The notes: generated from the sequence alone by a model not told the origin. Positions 1 to 10,500 are shown, numbered from the stretch's first letter. The stretch: 34,143 nt of DNA from Schoenoplectus triqueter (GCA_964058805.1 CAXKVV010000858.1:1-34143); one strand, 5' to 3'. Made by a program: numbers and translations.

Positions 1-207
1 TAATTAGCAAATTATTGGGCATGGACTTGCATAGTACAGACACAAGATTCATCTGAACAAGTTCATTACGAGCATCAGATATCTGGACACAAAAAAGAGC
101 TAGAATAGAGGATAACTGCTAATTCAATATCACCACAATAAAAATGTAATGCAAATGAGAACTTGCCTAAAAAGTGTAAAATGTTGTAAACCAGTATAAT
201 TACTAAC
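1..207 (-). other. Partial first coding-region intron of the ABCC gene
   Basis: The stretch follows the GTTAGTA donor at 207-201 and is AT-rich. A CAG at 98-96 (minus strand) is followed by a short open reading that does not resemble the family's next exon, so I treat all of it as intron. Confidence 0.6.
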
Positions 208-540
208 CTCAAAGGGTGCAAGACTTGACTGCCCATCCAGATTCACAATTGAATAACCCATTACGACCTGAAAGAGTGGTTCCGCCACACAAAAAGCTGC
301 AAAGACCATGAGAATATAGCTATAAAGCTTGGACTTCATACTAAATCTTTGCACCTTCAGATCCTTTGTGATTTGCCAAGTACGATAGAAGCAAACACCA
401 AACAGTGCCAGATGGGAAATGCCCAAGATCACTGTCTCCGTGCCACATGGGGTATACATGCCCAATGCATTCTCTACAGTTTGAGACCACACGCCACCTT
501 GTACTGGCTGACAGTACCATTCTAAAGGATGGAAACCCAT
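208..540 (-). CDS. ABCC: ABCC-type (MRP) transporter, first coding exon, gene runs off left edge
   Basis: This is the N-terminal exon of a plant subfamily C ABC transporter, of the ABCC1/ABCC2 type. That family loads glutathione and other conjugates into the vacuole across the tonoplast. The 111 residues open with MGFxPLxWYC and continue with a GVW motif, an AxGxYTPC motif, KVQRF and NLDGQ, the signature of this clade's N-terminus as I know it. Two hydrophobic segments (about residues 36-55 and 72-94) fit the TMD0 domain. The start is the ATG at 540-538, with A at -3 and G at +4; an in-frame GTG nine bases upstream is not a plausible plant start. The exon ends in phase 0 at a GAG|GTTAGT donor (207/208). 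The transporter and nucleotide-binding domains must lie left of the window. I do not see the expected second exon in 1-207. ABCC1 and ABCC2 cannot be told apart from this exon. Confidence 0.88.
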
Positions 541-1425
541 CTTTGGCACCGATTTAAGTTTTAATTGCGTTGATGATCCTTCAACAGTAAGGGCTTAATG
601 AATAAACCTGTATTAATTAAATGAAAAGAAAATTCAGTTTGTTTAAAAAAACATTACTTCACAAAATTTGTGTGGATTGATAAGACTGAATGGTTGTTTC
701 CCTGCTCTCTCTAATGTAATAAGCAAAATAGAAAGGTCTAGTCTGGGTTGGGTAAAAAGGTACCATTTTTGCAATTTTGCATTCAAAGAAAAGAACAGAT
801 TTCAAATCATCCCTTGGTGAAATCAGAAGCTTGAAACTTGTGCAAAAGCAGGAAGAAGATAAGTGATGTTACTTCCTTATTCCAGGATACCAGTGGAACT
901 AAGAATTAGCAACAAGGAGAAAAGTTGGACCACAACAAATTTGATTTCTCAAGTCGAATTCCTCTTTCGGAAGAAACAATACTAATGAACTACCAAGCTT
1001 CAACTAAACATGAACGAGAGTGGATAGAGGTAAGAGAAAGGACCTATTGCACCTCATGATCTTGACTGATAAGCAACAAAATATCAATGAAAAATCGTGA
1101 ACTTGAAAAGACGCACATATGAGTTTCTCGAAAGAAAAACACACAGGCGCGCGCAAAACGCAGAACGAGCCAATTAATCATGTAAAAGGAGCAAACTTTT
1201 TCTTGAAAAAAGGAAACAACCTTTTTTTCTGATCGCAGTTTGAAAAACATTATCCGCTGGAGTCGAAACAAATCACAGCCACCCAAACGAAAATTACAAA
1301 ATCCAAATCAAATTTACCTCAAAAATCAGAAGTCCAGATCACACTCTCATTCAATCCTCGCAACTGAGCATTCCATCTTAGAGAAAACACAGCGAGAGAC
1401 CAGACCGAGAGAGACCTGACTACCT
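541..1425 (-). other. Predicted 5' UTR of the ABCC gene, with one intron
   Basis: Reading the minus strand, a polypyrimidine tract and TACAG acceptor end at 608, giving a short leader exon 541-607 without ATG. The best upstream donor is GAG|GTAAATTT at 1318/1317, giving a first leader exon from about 1425 to 1318 and an intron of about 710 bp (608-1317). The first exon is CT-rich, as plant leaders often are. It would contain three short upstream ORFs (starts at 1376, 1371 and 1350). 5'UTR introns are common in plant transporter genes. The structure is a prediction from splice signals only; the transcription start is a guess from the TATA-like site. Confidence 0.5.
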
Positions 1426-1451
1426 CCCTTAGCTCCAGCCTCCAGGAGAGG

Positions 1452-1459
1452 AGAATATA
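1452..1459 (-). promoter_or_regulatory. TATA-like box of the ABCC gene
   Basis: The minus strand reads CTTTATATTCTCC here, followed by a pyrimidine patch (CTCCTCTCC). It lies about 30 bp upstream of the inferred leader start. It is a weak match, judged mainly by position. Confidence 0.35.
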
Positions 1460-1665
1460 AAGACTTTGGCAAGCACAACCAAACTCCCAATCCAGGGGGC
1501 TGCGGTCACAATTGGAACAAATACTATTTACTGTTACTATGTGCAAATGATAAGCAATGGTGTCATTATTTGTAAACCTTCAAAATTGCGAATCTGCATC
1601 TCTGCCGCGCTGACAGTGCAGCCCAGTTGATCCTGACCCTCCTAGGTTAAATCAACGGTATTTAT

Positions 1666-2474
1666 TGCTTAATTTTTATTTCTCTTATCCTGTATTTGTG
1701 TTATCGTGTACAATTTCTCTTCCAACCCACTTTTCTTTTTGGAATATAGAAGCTACCCATCCACTTAGTGCTTGCTCCATTTTCTTTTCTTTATAATTCT
1801 TACTTTGTCTTGCAATTAACTACATTAAAATGAAATTCAACATATTGATTTAAGTTACTGCTTAATTTTTATTTCTCTTATCCTGTATTTTTGTTATCGT
1901 GTACATCAGGGGCGGACCTAGCTTTATCCAGGGGGGGGCACGTGCCCCCCCTAGATTTTGAAAAATAATGTTTTTCGGTAATGTTTTCGGTAATTTGTCC
2001 CCCTCTGAATTGTCTGGTTATTTTTATTGAGAAAAAAATATTTAATACCGTACACAATGAAATAATTATGCAAAGATATCAAAATATAAAGTTCCTTAGT
2101 CGAAAACTTTCTTCATCAACTTGATTATCTATTACTTTGAGCTTTATTTTATTATTATTTTAATATATAAAATGTTATTATTTAATAAAAAATTATTAGT
2201 TAAGTATATATATTAAATTATTAATTTTTTTATTTAGTACCCGATTAGTTAATGAGTTTGAACCCGATAAGCCATTACAATCTGATAATTGCCCCTCCCC
2301 CCTAATCAAAATCCTAGATCCGCCACTGTGTACAATTTCTCTTCCAACCCATTTTCTTTTCTTTTTGGAATAAAGAAGCTACCTATTCACTTATTAGTGC
2401 TTGCTCCATTTTCTTTTCTTTCTAATTCTTACTGTCTTGCAATTAACTACATACAAATAAAACATATTTATTCA
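1666..2474. repeat. Local tandem duplication (period 193 bp), second copy interrupted
   Basis: Copy A is 1666-1858. Copy B starts at 1859, is broken after 1905 and resumes at 2328-2474. Both begin TGCTTAATTTTTATTTCTC and share blocks such as AACTACAT and the CTTGCTCCATTTTC tract, with small indels. The break is the insertion of the element at 1906-2327. The duplication lies just upstream of the ABCC leader. It has no coding content. Confidence 0.85.
1906..2327. mobile_element. Non-autonomous TIR DNA transposon, hAT-like termini
   Basis: The ends are inverted repeats: CAGGGGCGGACCTAG at the left and, reverse complemented, CAGTGGCGGATCTAG at the right. The target GTGTACA is repeated at 1899-1905 and 2328-2334. 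The intact sister copy of the surrounding duplication has it once (1706-1712), which is a natural empty site. Just inside the left end is a 20-bp G/C palindrome centred on CACGTG (1932-1951), where a G run faces a C run. The interior is AT-rich and has no transposase. Terminal CAGGGGCGGA motifs and a 7-8 bp target duplication suggest a hAT relative; that class is inferred. A decayed relative lies near 32994-33355. Confidence 0.8.
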
Positions 2475-4580
2475 TGAGTTATTGTTTTAACTATTTAGGA
2501 GGTGAACTATAAAATAAATTGGAGTATTTTTTTTCTCTCTCGGAGTACATTCTTTCCGATAGTTATTAGGAGTCAAAACTTGAACAACTATGTATTTTTA
2601 TAAACAATTATAAATTTTGTTCACTTGAACAAATAAAAAAAAAATACTGAGAGATAATGGACAAGAGGCAAATTTATAAATACAGCTATTTTGAATGGTG
2701 TCGGAGGTAGAGTAAAAACATCCTATTAGTAAATTTCAATAGCTTGTCAAGGACGAATCTCCGATCTTCGTAGAAAGCAAACCTGGAATTTTTAATTCTT
2801 TATTTTCTGACAGGGTTAGGTTCATCTTGTAAGTTCAACGAGAAGTTTCAATATTGATCGAACGCTTAAACAATACTATTTTTTTTTTAAATATCACTGA
2901 GGTTTGAACTTTGAAGTTGGGATTTTATGTTGTCGACGTGTACAGAAGTCTAAATCAGCCTAAAATTCAAGTATTACATTTTTATTATCGATCTAACTTT
3001 ACGGTTTACATTAACATTTTGTATTTATTTTTATAACAAATAAAAATTAAAATAATTATTTTTCACCTAAAATGTTAGTTCCATATAAAAATAAAATTCT
3101 AGAAGTTCACAAATATTATATAAGAGAGGAAGTACATTTATAATTTATTTTTCGAAACAAAAACTCATTTCATATATGACAAATGACAGTTACTAAGTTT
3201 ATATTTAATTCAACTTTTTTTTATTTAAAGTTAGAAAGATTATGATAGACATATTATTCTAATAAACTAAAACAATCAACAACTTCAATAATTTAAAGAT
3301 ACTTTTATATCATCTCTTACCTCTGATTTATTGTTATCTTAGCTTGTTCTTCATGCAGTGTGTGTAATCATTTGTATGTACTTTTAACATTTATACTCAT
3401 ATTTTATTTTTGTTATTTCTCGGAATATCCATTTAACTTCTATTATGAAACACAGATAAACTCGAATGCTCATAAATATTACTCTGTCTTTAAAAAAATG
3501 GTATAATGAATTATCTAACTATATGTATACCATCATTTTTTTGCAAAGTTTATTCTTGTAAAAAGAGATGGTAACATCATTTAAAAAATAAATTTCAATT
3601 AATAAAAGAAGTATTTTTATAAATTTTTTATAAGTGAAGAAATTCATCTAATTTGAAATGCTTTATTTCACTTTGGCTTGTTACATATGTAACTACCGCA
3701 CGCAGCTTGATATTTGAATAAGTCTAGCTAGTACTTAAAGTTTTATTTTAGGTACTTGGATGTATGACTATGAAATTATGATATTGATTTTTTAGTATAG
3801 GCGAATAAATAATGGTGTAAATATTGAAATTAGGTTGAGTGTTTAAATCATAGAATGCCGAATAATGGTACTTTTATTTGATAAAATTGATGTCCAGCCA
3901 AAATGAATTTCTATAGAACACTTAATTGAGAAATTCAAATAATGATATTAGATATTTTTTAAGAAAAATTAAGTCAACTTAAAATAGAACATGAAGATTA
4001 AAATAGTAATATATATCCATTCCCTTTTCAAATCAGGAATACAAAATCATAATCTTATTTTGTAGACATCATATTCTATTGTTGGCTCAAATAGCAGTCT
4101 ACCTACAATGAATGTCCTAGAAGGTCTCCATCATAGGATCATGCATGACAGTATCCTCAGCCACAACATCAGATCCTCTGAGGCGACTTAGTAGGTCGAA
4201 ATTTTGAGCTTGTCATTCTGTATTTCGGTTGCAAGTTGCCTATCATGCATATATTACAAATGAAATTATGAAAATTTGCAGGAAAATGTATCTGAAAGCA
4301 GCAGCGTGGACAAGTATGGTTTTAGTCTATTTTTTTTTTATCGATCTCTCAATCTCTTATCAAGGATAAAATAATAGTGCCAGATGTCTCTGTTTACAAA
4401 AGTCAATTCTAAAATTAATTTATATCAGTTTTGTTTTCCAGAGGTATGCACGATGTACAATAATTAAAGGTGGAGTAGTTTCATTATTGGGGAATCTCCA
4501 TCCAGTGATTATAAAAACTTAATTTATTTATGATATTAAAAGTTTAACAATTTTCCTTCCATCAATTAATTCTCGTACTG
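2475..4580. other. AT-rich intergenic DNA, no gene recognised
   Basis: No long ORF, tRNA or clear repeat is visible. A less AT-biased patch at about 4080-4330 looks transcribed-like and contains a possible acceptor (TTTGCAG near 4281), but its reading frames do not resemble a protein I know. Short stretches near 3120 and 3480 faintly recall Stowaway-type termini but lack a matching partner. Confidence 0.6.
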
Positions 4581-4589
4581 ATGTTTAGA

Positions 4590-5310
4590 GAGAAAATTAG
4601 AAAATGGCCACTCCAAAGTTTTGGATTTAAAAAAATGTGACTCTAAATTTGAGGTTTAACAAATGCCATCCTAAACTCAATTAATTCATAATTTTATCAC
4701 TGCTATATATTTTTCAATATAAAACATATGTATTTGATAATATAATTCGTATTTCCAAATTATCCTAAACAAATACAAATACGTATCTAAATACACATTT
4801 GTTTTTCATGGATATTTCTCAATTCAACTTCATTGATCTGGGTATCTGGCTAGCTGTTTATTGATTATTGGTCTTTGCCAAATTAAAAAAGAAATGATTT
4901 GATGATTCTTAATCATGAGAAGGGACTTGAAGCTTTCCACTAGCCTCTGCCCTATGAACTGGTCATGTAGAGTGCGCAAAGGACAATATATATTGTCAAT
5001 TTGGCATTTCTAGGTTATACTTTTCTTTTGTTGGGCAAGACCTTTACATACACTCCACTGGCGGAGAGGAGGCCAGCTGAGAGGAGTGAAAAAAAAATAT
5101 ATCGAAGAAAAAGGGTCCCGAGGGATGATGAGAGTATTTTAAATATTATGTACATTATTATATTTTTAATTCTAAAATTATGTATTTATACAACTTGAGT
5201 AGTAAAATTATGAATTAATTGATTTTATGATGGCATTTATCTAAAGCTCAATTTTAGAGTGATATTTTTTAAAAAATTTAAATTTGAAGTGACAATTATC
5301 TAATTTTTCC
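4590..5310. mobile_element. MULE-like non-autonomous element with ~110-bp TIRs
   Basis: The left arm (about 4590-4700) and right arm (about 5203-5310) are inverted repeats. The left starts GAGAAAATTAGAAAATGGCC and the right, reverse complemented, starts GGAAAAATTAGATAATTGTC. Both continue through a shared ATTAATTCATAATTTTA segment. The flanks are ATGTTTAGA (4581-4589) and ATGTTTAAA (5311-5319), a 9-bp target duplication with one mismatch. Long TIRs, GGAAAA-type ends and 9-bp duplications are typical of Mutator-like elements. The interior holds a 65-codon open stretch at 5001-5198 with no recognisable product, so there is no transposase. Confidence 0.8.
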
Positions 5311-5356
5311 ATGTTTAAATCTAGCACATCAACACAACACTTTTTTCTCTTTATTT

Positions 5357-5386
5357 TTTATTTTATTTTATTTTATTTTATTTTAT
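5357..5386. repeat. (TTTTA)n microsatellite
   Basis: About six direct copies of a TTTTA unit, just right of the MULE-like element. Confidence 0.85.
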
Positions 5387-5698
5387 GTTATTTTCCCCCC
5401 TTCCTATATGCATCATGTGACATCTAAATACCAAAGAACAAATCAAAATGTAATTATCGATCAACGTCATAATAGTATTTTTTACCACGACAAAAAGTTT
5501 TCCATTGTAAAAAAAAACTAAAAGGTTAAAAGATTTACATTAATCCATTCAAGAACTTTACTTCACTGAATTTAAACAACAGTTATACAATAATACAATC
5601 TCCCTGAAAATAATCAACAGTTATATCAACAATACAATCTCCTTCTTATATTGTAGTAGAATTAATATGCATTGATGTAACAAGATCATAGTTTGCAA

Positions 5699-5722
5699 AT
5701 ATATATATATATATATATATAT
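5699..5722. repeat. (AT)n microsatellite
   Basis: Twelve consecutive AT units. Confidence 0.9.
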
Positions 5723-6509
5723 GAAAAACATCATTTTTTTAAATAAAGGTTTAATTAACCTGGCATATTTTTTTTCATATATCACTTTCAAAATTTCAAC
5801 AAATACAACTTCATAGAGAGCTGAGATCTATTATATCCATGTTTACAAACATCAGTTTTCGGAGGAAAAAAAAAAGATGAGCTCCATTTAGACATGTACT
5901 TTTCCACAGCAAAACTTGTGTCAATAAAAAACAGACGCATTTGCTGCCTTTTCCATAAAAAAGAAAGAAAGAAAATAATTAAATTCCCATTTAATTCACG
6001 TAAATCCTCCTTTGATTCTATACTCACATAAATAATAAATTCAATCAAAATGCATGACCGCAAAAAATGAAATTTCCCATTTCAATTCCACGTTACAAAA
6101 AAGCTCCAACCGTCTCATTTCTCAAGCATGAAAAATTGGACGAGGACGGAGACAATTCACAGAAATGAATTCTGCGTAACAACATTTATTGCCAAAAAAA
6201 GAGGGGAACATTTTATATTTGTCTTAGTTATCTTTGAGTTGTCTATCTATCTATAGGCAGGCTATAGCACATTAGCATATTACTTCCTAGAAGGAAAAAA
6301 AAAAAATGGACCCAAGTTGCCAACTTGGACTCCGGTTCTGATGGCCAGTGTTGTTTGGACTGAAGCTATCTGCCACTTTGAGGTTGTTGTCTTCACATAT
6401 ATTTAATTGACGACGATGATGATTAATATTAATTTGATTTTGCATAATGAAGTTTGATTGTCGATCTTTAATATAAATTCATAAATTAGGCTAGCATACA
6501 CGTTTGTAT

Positions 6510-7660
6510 TTTTGTCAAACTTGAAATGGCTTAAAGCATCAATTCAAGTTTCTCAATGATATTTTTTATGTCAAGATCTCGTGAGATTTTACAATTAGTG
6601 AGCTTTTTCAATTATTTTTTAGATTTTTGAAAAATGACCATTTTAAAAGGTACCATAGCATAAATCAAATAGTAATTTAAAATTATTTTAAAATGATTTT
6701 GGATTATGTACAATCTCTAGTGACTAAACAGTTTAGATTAGAACATTTTTAGATGCATTTTAATTTTGTTGGAATAAACCTTAATTACATTATATCACTT
6801 CATTTCATGGTTTTTCATGACAAGTAAAATTAGTCATGCCTTCCATTAGTAAACTTGGTTGGTAAGCATTTTTAAATTAAAATAGAATAAATATTAAATC
6901 ATCTTAATGCAATTGTGTTTGATGATAGCAAAATAAATGGATTAAACAATTTGAGTAAAAGATATCAAAAAAATAAGTTTGTTGATTTAACTTTAAAACA
7001 TATGAGGACTGAAGTTGAAGTTTTGAAAATAACATATAAAAAATAATATATGTAAGATTTTATAAAAGCTCTATTTTTTTTTTAAAAAAAAAGTAAAGCA
7101 TATTGAATTCTCGATAGACGCTTAATTTAACCTATTTCATCTTAAATCTAATCGGACAATAATTTTTATTTCGTTTGATGCATGAAGATGCTTTAAATAC
7201 TTGAATAATTTTTGGTTTCAAGTTCAACTAATTTTCCAAGACAGATTAGTCGTTCTCCATGCCCCCAATGTCAATGTGGCACGCCAGGCCAAACTGTTAA
7301 AAAAGAGAGTACGGAAAAGGTCAATAGAAAATGACAGACAACAAATAAACAAACGGCATCACCCCCAAAAAATCAATAAACAAACGACGTAAAAATATCC
7401 CATATCTAAGAAGACGTCATTGATGACGTCAATGATTCGTTTCATTTCCTTAATTTCAATAAATAAAATCCTGCTGAAAAGCCCAATAGCTGGACAGGCT
7501 CAAACGGTGACACATGAATTCATTACAAGCTCAATATTAAATGTTGATTGTTTGTTTTAGGGGGGGGAGAAGGTTGATGAATGCGGCAATTGCAACTATA
7601 CAAACAATATTACCCAATTGTCAAATGGACAGATGTTATTTTTCCGAATAAATATTTATG
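6510..7660 (+). repeat. Diverged third copy of part of the 6.27-kb tandem unit
   Basis: This stretch aligns in the same orientation with 21203-22778 and 27477-29052. Shared blocks include TTTGTCAAACTTGAAATGG, GGATTATGTACAATCTCTAG, AAATCTAATCGGACAATAAT and TGATGAATGCGGCAA. It lacks the GC-rich foldback element found in the other two copies; the corresponding empty site is at about 7271-7282. It carries about 150 bp (roughly 6903-7055) that they lack. It is clearly older than the tandem duplication. No coding function is apparent; a 63-codon open stretch at 7201-7392 is not conserved in the other copies. Confidence 0.85.
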
Positions 7661-8449
7661 GGCCACAGTGGGAGCAAAACATTTTCGACATAATTAAATA
7701 TAGTAAAATGAAATAATTAAATTTAGTTTTAGACATAACCATGCATTAAATTATAGATATAAATATAGTTCATAAAAATACTTGAATTAGATGAATATTT
7801 TGGTTAGATTTCTAGTCTTAGTTTTGATATTTGTATTTTATACTTCCAATCTCTTAGAAATGGAAGATGGTGAAATATAATTCAAAAAAAAAATAATAAT
7901 TCGTGTTTTGTGAACTTGTTTTGAGACTCGAATTAGTATGGATTTGAGGTGGCAAAATTACTCAAGAAATATGTCCGATCCATTTGAATGCGATTTGATA
8001 TTTTTAAATGTCAAATTGATCTAATATGGATCAAACCTGATTCAAGATAAAATAATCAGTAATCTGATTGAAATAAATCTAAATAAAAATAATAATATAT
8101 AAATTGACTCAATCCAATTGAACCCCAGAACAAATTCGAAGGAAGGGATCTGTGCTTAATGCGACTCACCTGTAGCGGCGTCAGCGTCGCAGCCTCATAA
8201 GTCATAAGCGTAAGTTAAAACTATTTTGACGAATTATTAGCAAGGTATCAGTGCCCAATTTCTCAAATGCGAAAAAAGTGCAGGGCTATGTTTATTTCTT
8301 ATATAAAAGGGCATTTCAAATGGTACTCCATTTGCAGTAAAATAGTAAATAACCATGAAGGTCTGATGGAGATCTTCACAGGGACATACAAAAATACGTC
8401 AAATATGTTTAGGATCTCAAACTAAGATGGAAACCAAGAGAAACTATAC
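7661..8449. other. Intergenic or intronic AT-rich DNA
   Basis: It is mostly low-complexity A/T sequence. The exception is a GC-rich island at 8161-8200, which contains a possible 24-nt exon on the minus strand (see findings). If the exon at 8450-8771 belongs to a real gene, part of this is its downstream intron. Confidence 0.5.
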
Positions 8450-8771
8450 CTTCGACAACTTTATAAAGAGATGACCACCACCTGTCAGCCGGGGCCTGAT
8501 ACTGATTCAAACTATCCTCTATCTCGCTATCATGCTTTCCTTGTAGAACATTCTGAAGAGTTATCACAGCATCCTTTGTTTTGTTGAGAATGTTAGCATC
8601 ATCAATGATTTCCAACATTTGAAGGTCGTTTTGGGAAGAAGTGAGGCTCATGGCAAGTGCGAACTGGGCTGCTGCGGCCCACCTTATGGTCGCCAGCCAA
8701 CGTCTCTGCTCGTCTTGTCGCTTTGTTTCCTCCCTCCTCAATCTCTCCTCTTCACTGCCAAAAACTAGACC
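8450..8771 (-). CDS. Putative internal exon of an unidentified gene (107 codons)
   Basis: The minus strand is open from a good acceptor (AAAATCAG|GG, 8772/8771) to a donor (GAAG|GTATAG, 8450/8449). The exon starts in phase 0 and ends in phase 1. The peptide begins GLVFGSEEERLRREE, a highly charged probable helix, then RRWLATIRWAAAAQFALAM, an alanine-rich amphipathic or membrane-like stretch. An acidic middle and a tryptophan-containing C-terminal part (APADRWWSSLYKVVE) follow. Its base composition is clearly less AT-rich than its surroundings. I do not recognise the family. No ATG lies in frame near the exon start and no convincing upstream exon is seen within the next kilobase. It may be an exon of a gene with long introns or a relic fragment. 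Confidence 0.5.
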
Positions 8772-9388
8772 CTGATTTTCTTTTTTATTTACAAAGGATT
8801 AATTAACTTTTATGTGAGCATGCATTTTAAAGGTAAAAGAATGTCTGTGGCAATTTTCTAGTATGAGAGAAATGAGGGGAGTGCACTACAACAAACAATT
8901 TTCCTTTCAAGTTTCAACGACAGATTAGAGGCGCGTCCTATATACCGTTCGAAGATATGCTAGTTGCATCGACAAAAACTAAAATGTTTCGACGAATCCT
9001 TTTCCGCCCATAAAAAATTAAAACAGCGGCTCAACTTCGCTTCTACCAATTTAAATTTTTCGTCCAATTTCAACTTCTCTCCGTCAAATATGAACCAACC
9101 CACTTCCACGCCCAATTTGTTGTTTTCGTTAAATTTCTTTTTTGTTTCCAAATCTCGATCTCCATCCATAAACAATCGAGCAATTAGGGCGGCATATGTA
9201 AAATTTTAGGCAAAAAGATTTTCGTATCTCTCATCGATCTCCTCTCGGCTCCAAAATACACGAGTTTCTATATTCATTTTTTACTTTTCCTGCACAAGGG
9301 TTCCACTATCCCAGGCTGAAACTTTTAAAATGGTAGATTTGGAACCATGTTTATTCATGGTTTTAGTACGCCCCTCACAATTTTTTTA
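8772..9388. other. Non-coding stretch between orphan exon and MULE-like element
   Basis: It contains the CACTA-like terminus at 8884. Two overlapping open stretches on opposite strands (8964-9209 plus and 8960-9175 minus) have low-complexity asparagine- or lysine-rich translations and no recognisable domain. I do not call them genes. Confidence 0.5.
8884..8900 (+). mobile_element. Possible CACTA (En/Spm) transposon left terminus
   Basis: The sequence starts CACTACAACAAACAATT, like the CACTACAA(C/G)AAA termini of plant CACTA elements. CGAC-containing motifs follow over the next 120 bp, which recalls subterminal repeats. No matching right end (TTGTTGTAGTG) was found in the window, so it is a truncated element or a chance match. 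Confidence 0.35.
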
Positions 9389-10059
9389 GGCAGAATTGGA
9401 TATATACTCTCATTAGATATTTATCTCTTTAAATTTAAAAATTGAATATTTATTTCTCAAAATATTAAAATTTTAAATATTTATCCATAATTACTACGAT
9501 CCTCAAAGAAATTAAATTATAATTATAATAGGATAAAAATTATCCTTCTTTTTATTTCCGCCATTTGCTTAAATTTACAACAGTCTCTTAAAATAATCGT
9601 GTCCTTTATTTTTCCATGAATTTCATGAGCTCGGAACAGGGTAATCAACAACTTTCGGCACAATCATGAGCTTTCCTAAAGGACTAATCGAGCTCCAGCG
9701 GCCTTTCAAAGACACGTGTGACTGAATCTTCTAGATCTTGATTGTGAATAAAAATATATGTATTTGTTGAGAGTTGAAAGAAATTAAAGTTTAAAATTTA
9801 TACTATTCACTTGATGAAATGGTAAAGATAAAATTAATATTTTTCAATTTGCTAGTTCTTAGCGAATTGTTGACCGATGGAGGAATATTTTATCCTTTTA
9901 TAAATTTAATTAATTATTAATTTAATTTTTATGAGAATAATAGTAATTTTGGGTAAATATACAAGATTTTGATATTTTGAGGATAAATATTTAATTTTTA
10001 AATTTAATAGGATAAATATCCAAATTAAAATATATTGAGGGGTATATACCCAATTTTAC
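9389..10059. mobile_element. Second MULE-like foldback element with ~180-bp TIRs
   Basis: The arms at about 9389-9560 and 9885-10059 are imperfect inverted repeats. The left reads AGAATTGGATATATACTC, and the right, reverse complemented, reads AAAATTGGGTATATACCCC. Both continue through AAATATTTATCC-type blocks. T-rich flanks (TTTTTTTA on both sides) could be an 8-9 bp target duplication but are too simple to prove. The interior (about 9600-9740) is less AT-rich, with no ORF. Its right edge is only 27 bp from the copia element. Confidence 0.7.
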
Positions 10060-10086
10060 TTTTTTTTTTATAATATGTGTATAGAG

Positions 10087-10486
10087 TGTAATATTTAACG
10101 GATAAAACTTACAAGTTGCTCCGTTAATCTTCGTGCGGAAGCGGTTCTGACCAATACAGCACTATCACTGGTTCTACAAGAAATCACGAGCCGAAGCCGG
10201 AAGCCTTGCGTTTTCCACAACCTAAATTCTTCAAGTCTTAACAGAGTATCTTTTCTCTTTCTCTCTCTCTTTGATAATAGTGACAGATTCGTTTTCTGAT
10301 CATCTGTGAGAGAGAGTATACTAGTGTATATTTATAAGCCAACGCATCTGCTCAATACACTTGTTCAATGCACCTCTCCAGTGCACCTGTTCAATGCACC
10401 TCTCTAGTGCATCTGTTCAATCTTATAATGGGTTGGGTTTGGATTCGGGTTTCTCATAATGGGCGTACTGATAATTAAATCCAACA
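10087..10486 (-). repeat. 3' LTR of the copia element
   Basis: 400 bp. By reading, it is identical to the 5' LTR except for GGATTCGGG versus GGATTTGGG (near 10445) and TTTCTCAT versus TTTCCCAT (near 10453). Preceded on the left by TAGAG. Confidence 0.97.
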
Positions 10487-10500
10487 TCTCCCACTCGCAC
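10487..10500 (-). other. Polypurine tract
   Basis: The minus strand reads GTGCGAGTGGGAGA immediately before the 3' LTR start TGTTGG, the expected position and composition for plus-strand priming. Confidence 0.88.

Larger units (their letters stand above)
5320..6509. other. AT-rich intergenic DNA
   Basis: It contains the TTTTA and AT microsatellites. A duplicated phrase ACAGTTATA...CAATACAATCTCC occurs at about 5580-5642. Around 6300-6400 lies a less AT-rich patch without a convincing reading frame. No gene is recognised. Confidence 0.6.

Noticed and set aside
1044..1546. Minus-strand ORFs of 80 and 75 codons upstream of the ABCC exon
   Set aside because: They fall in the predicted 5'UTR intron, leader and promoter of the ABCC gene and encode nothing recognisable.
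8960..9209. Two overlapping ORFs on opposite strands (71 and 81 codons)
   Set aside because: Both translations are low-complexity and lack domains, splice context and supporting codon bias. They lie next to a possible CACTA end and are probably chance ORFs.
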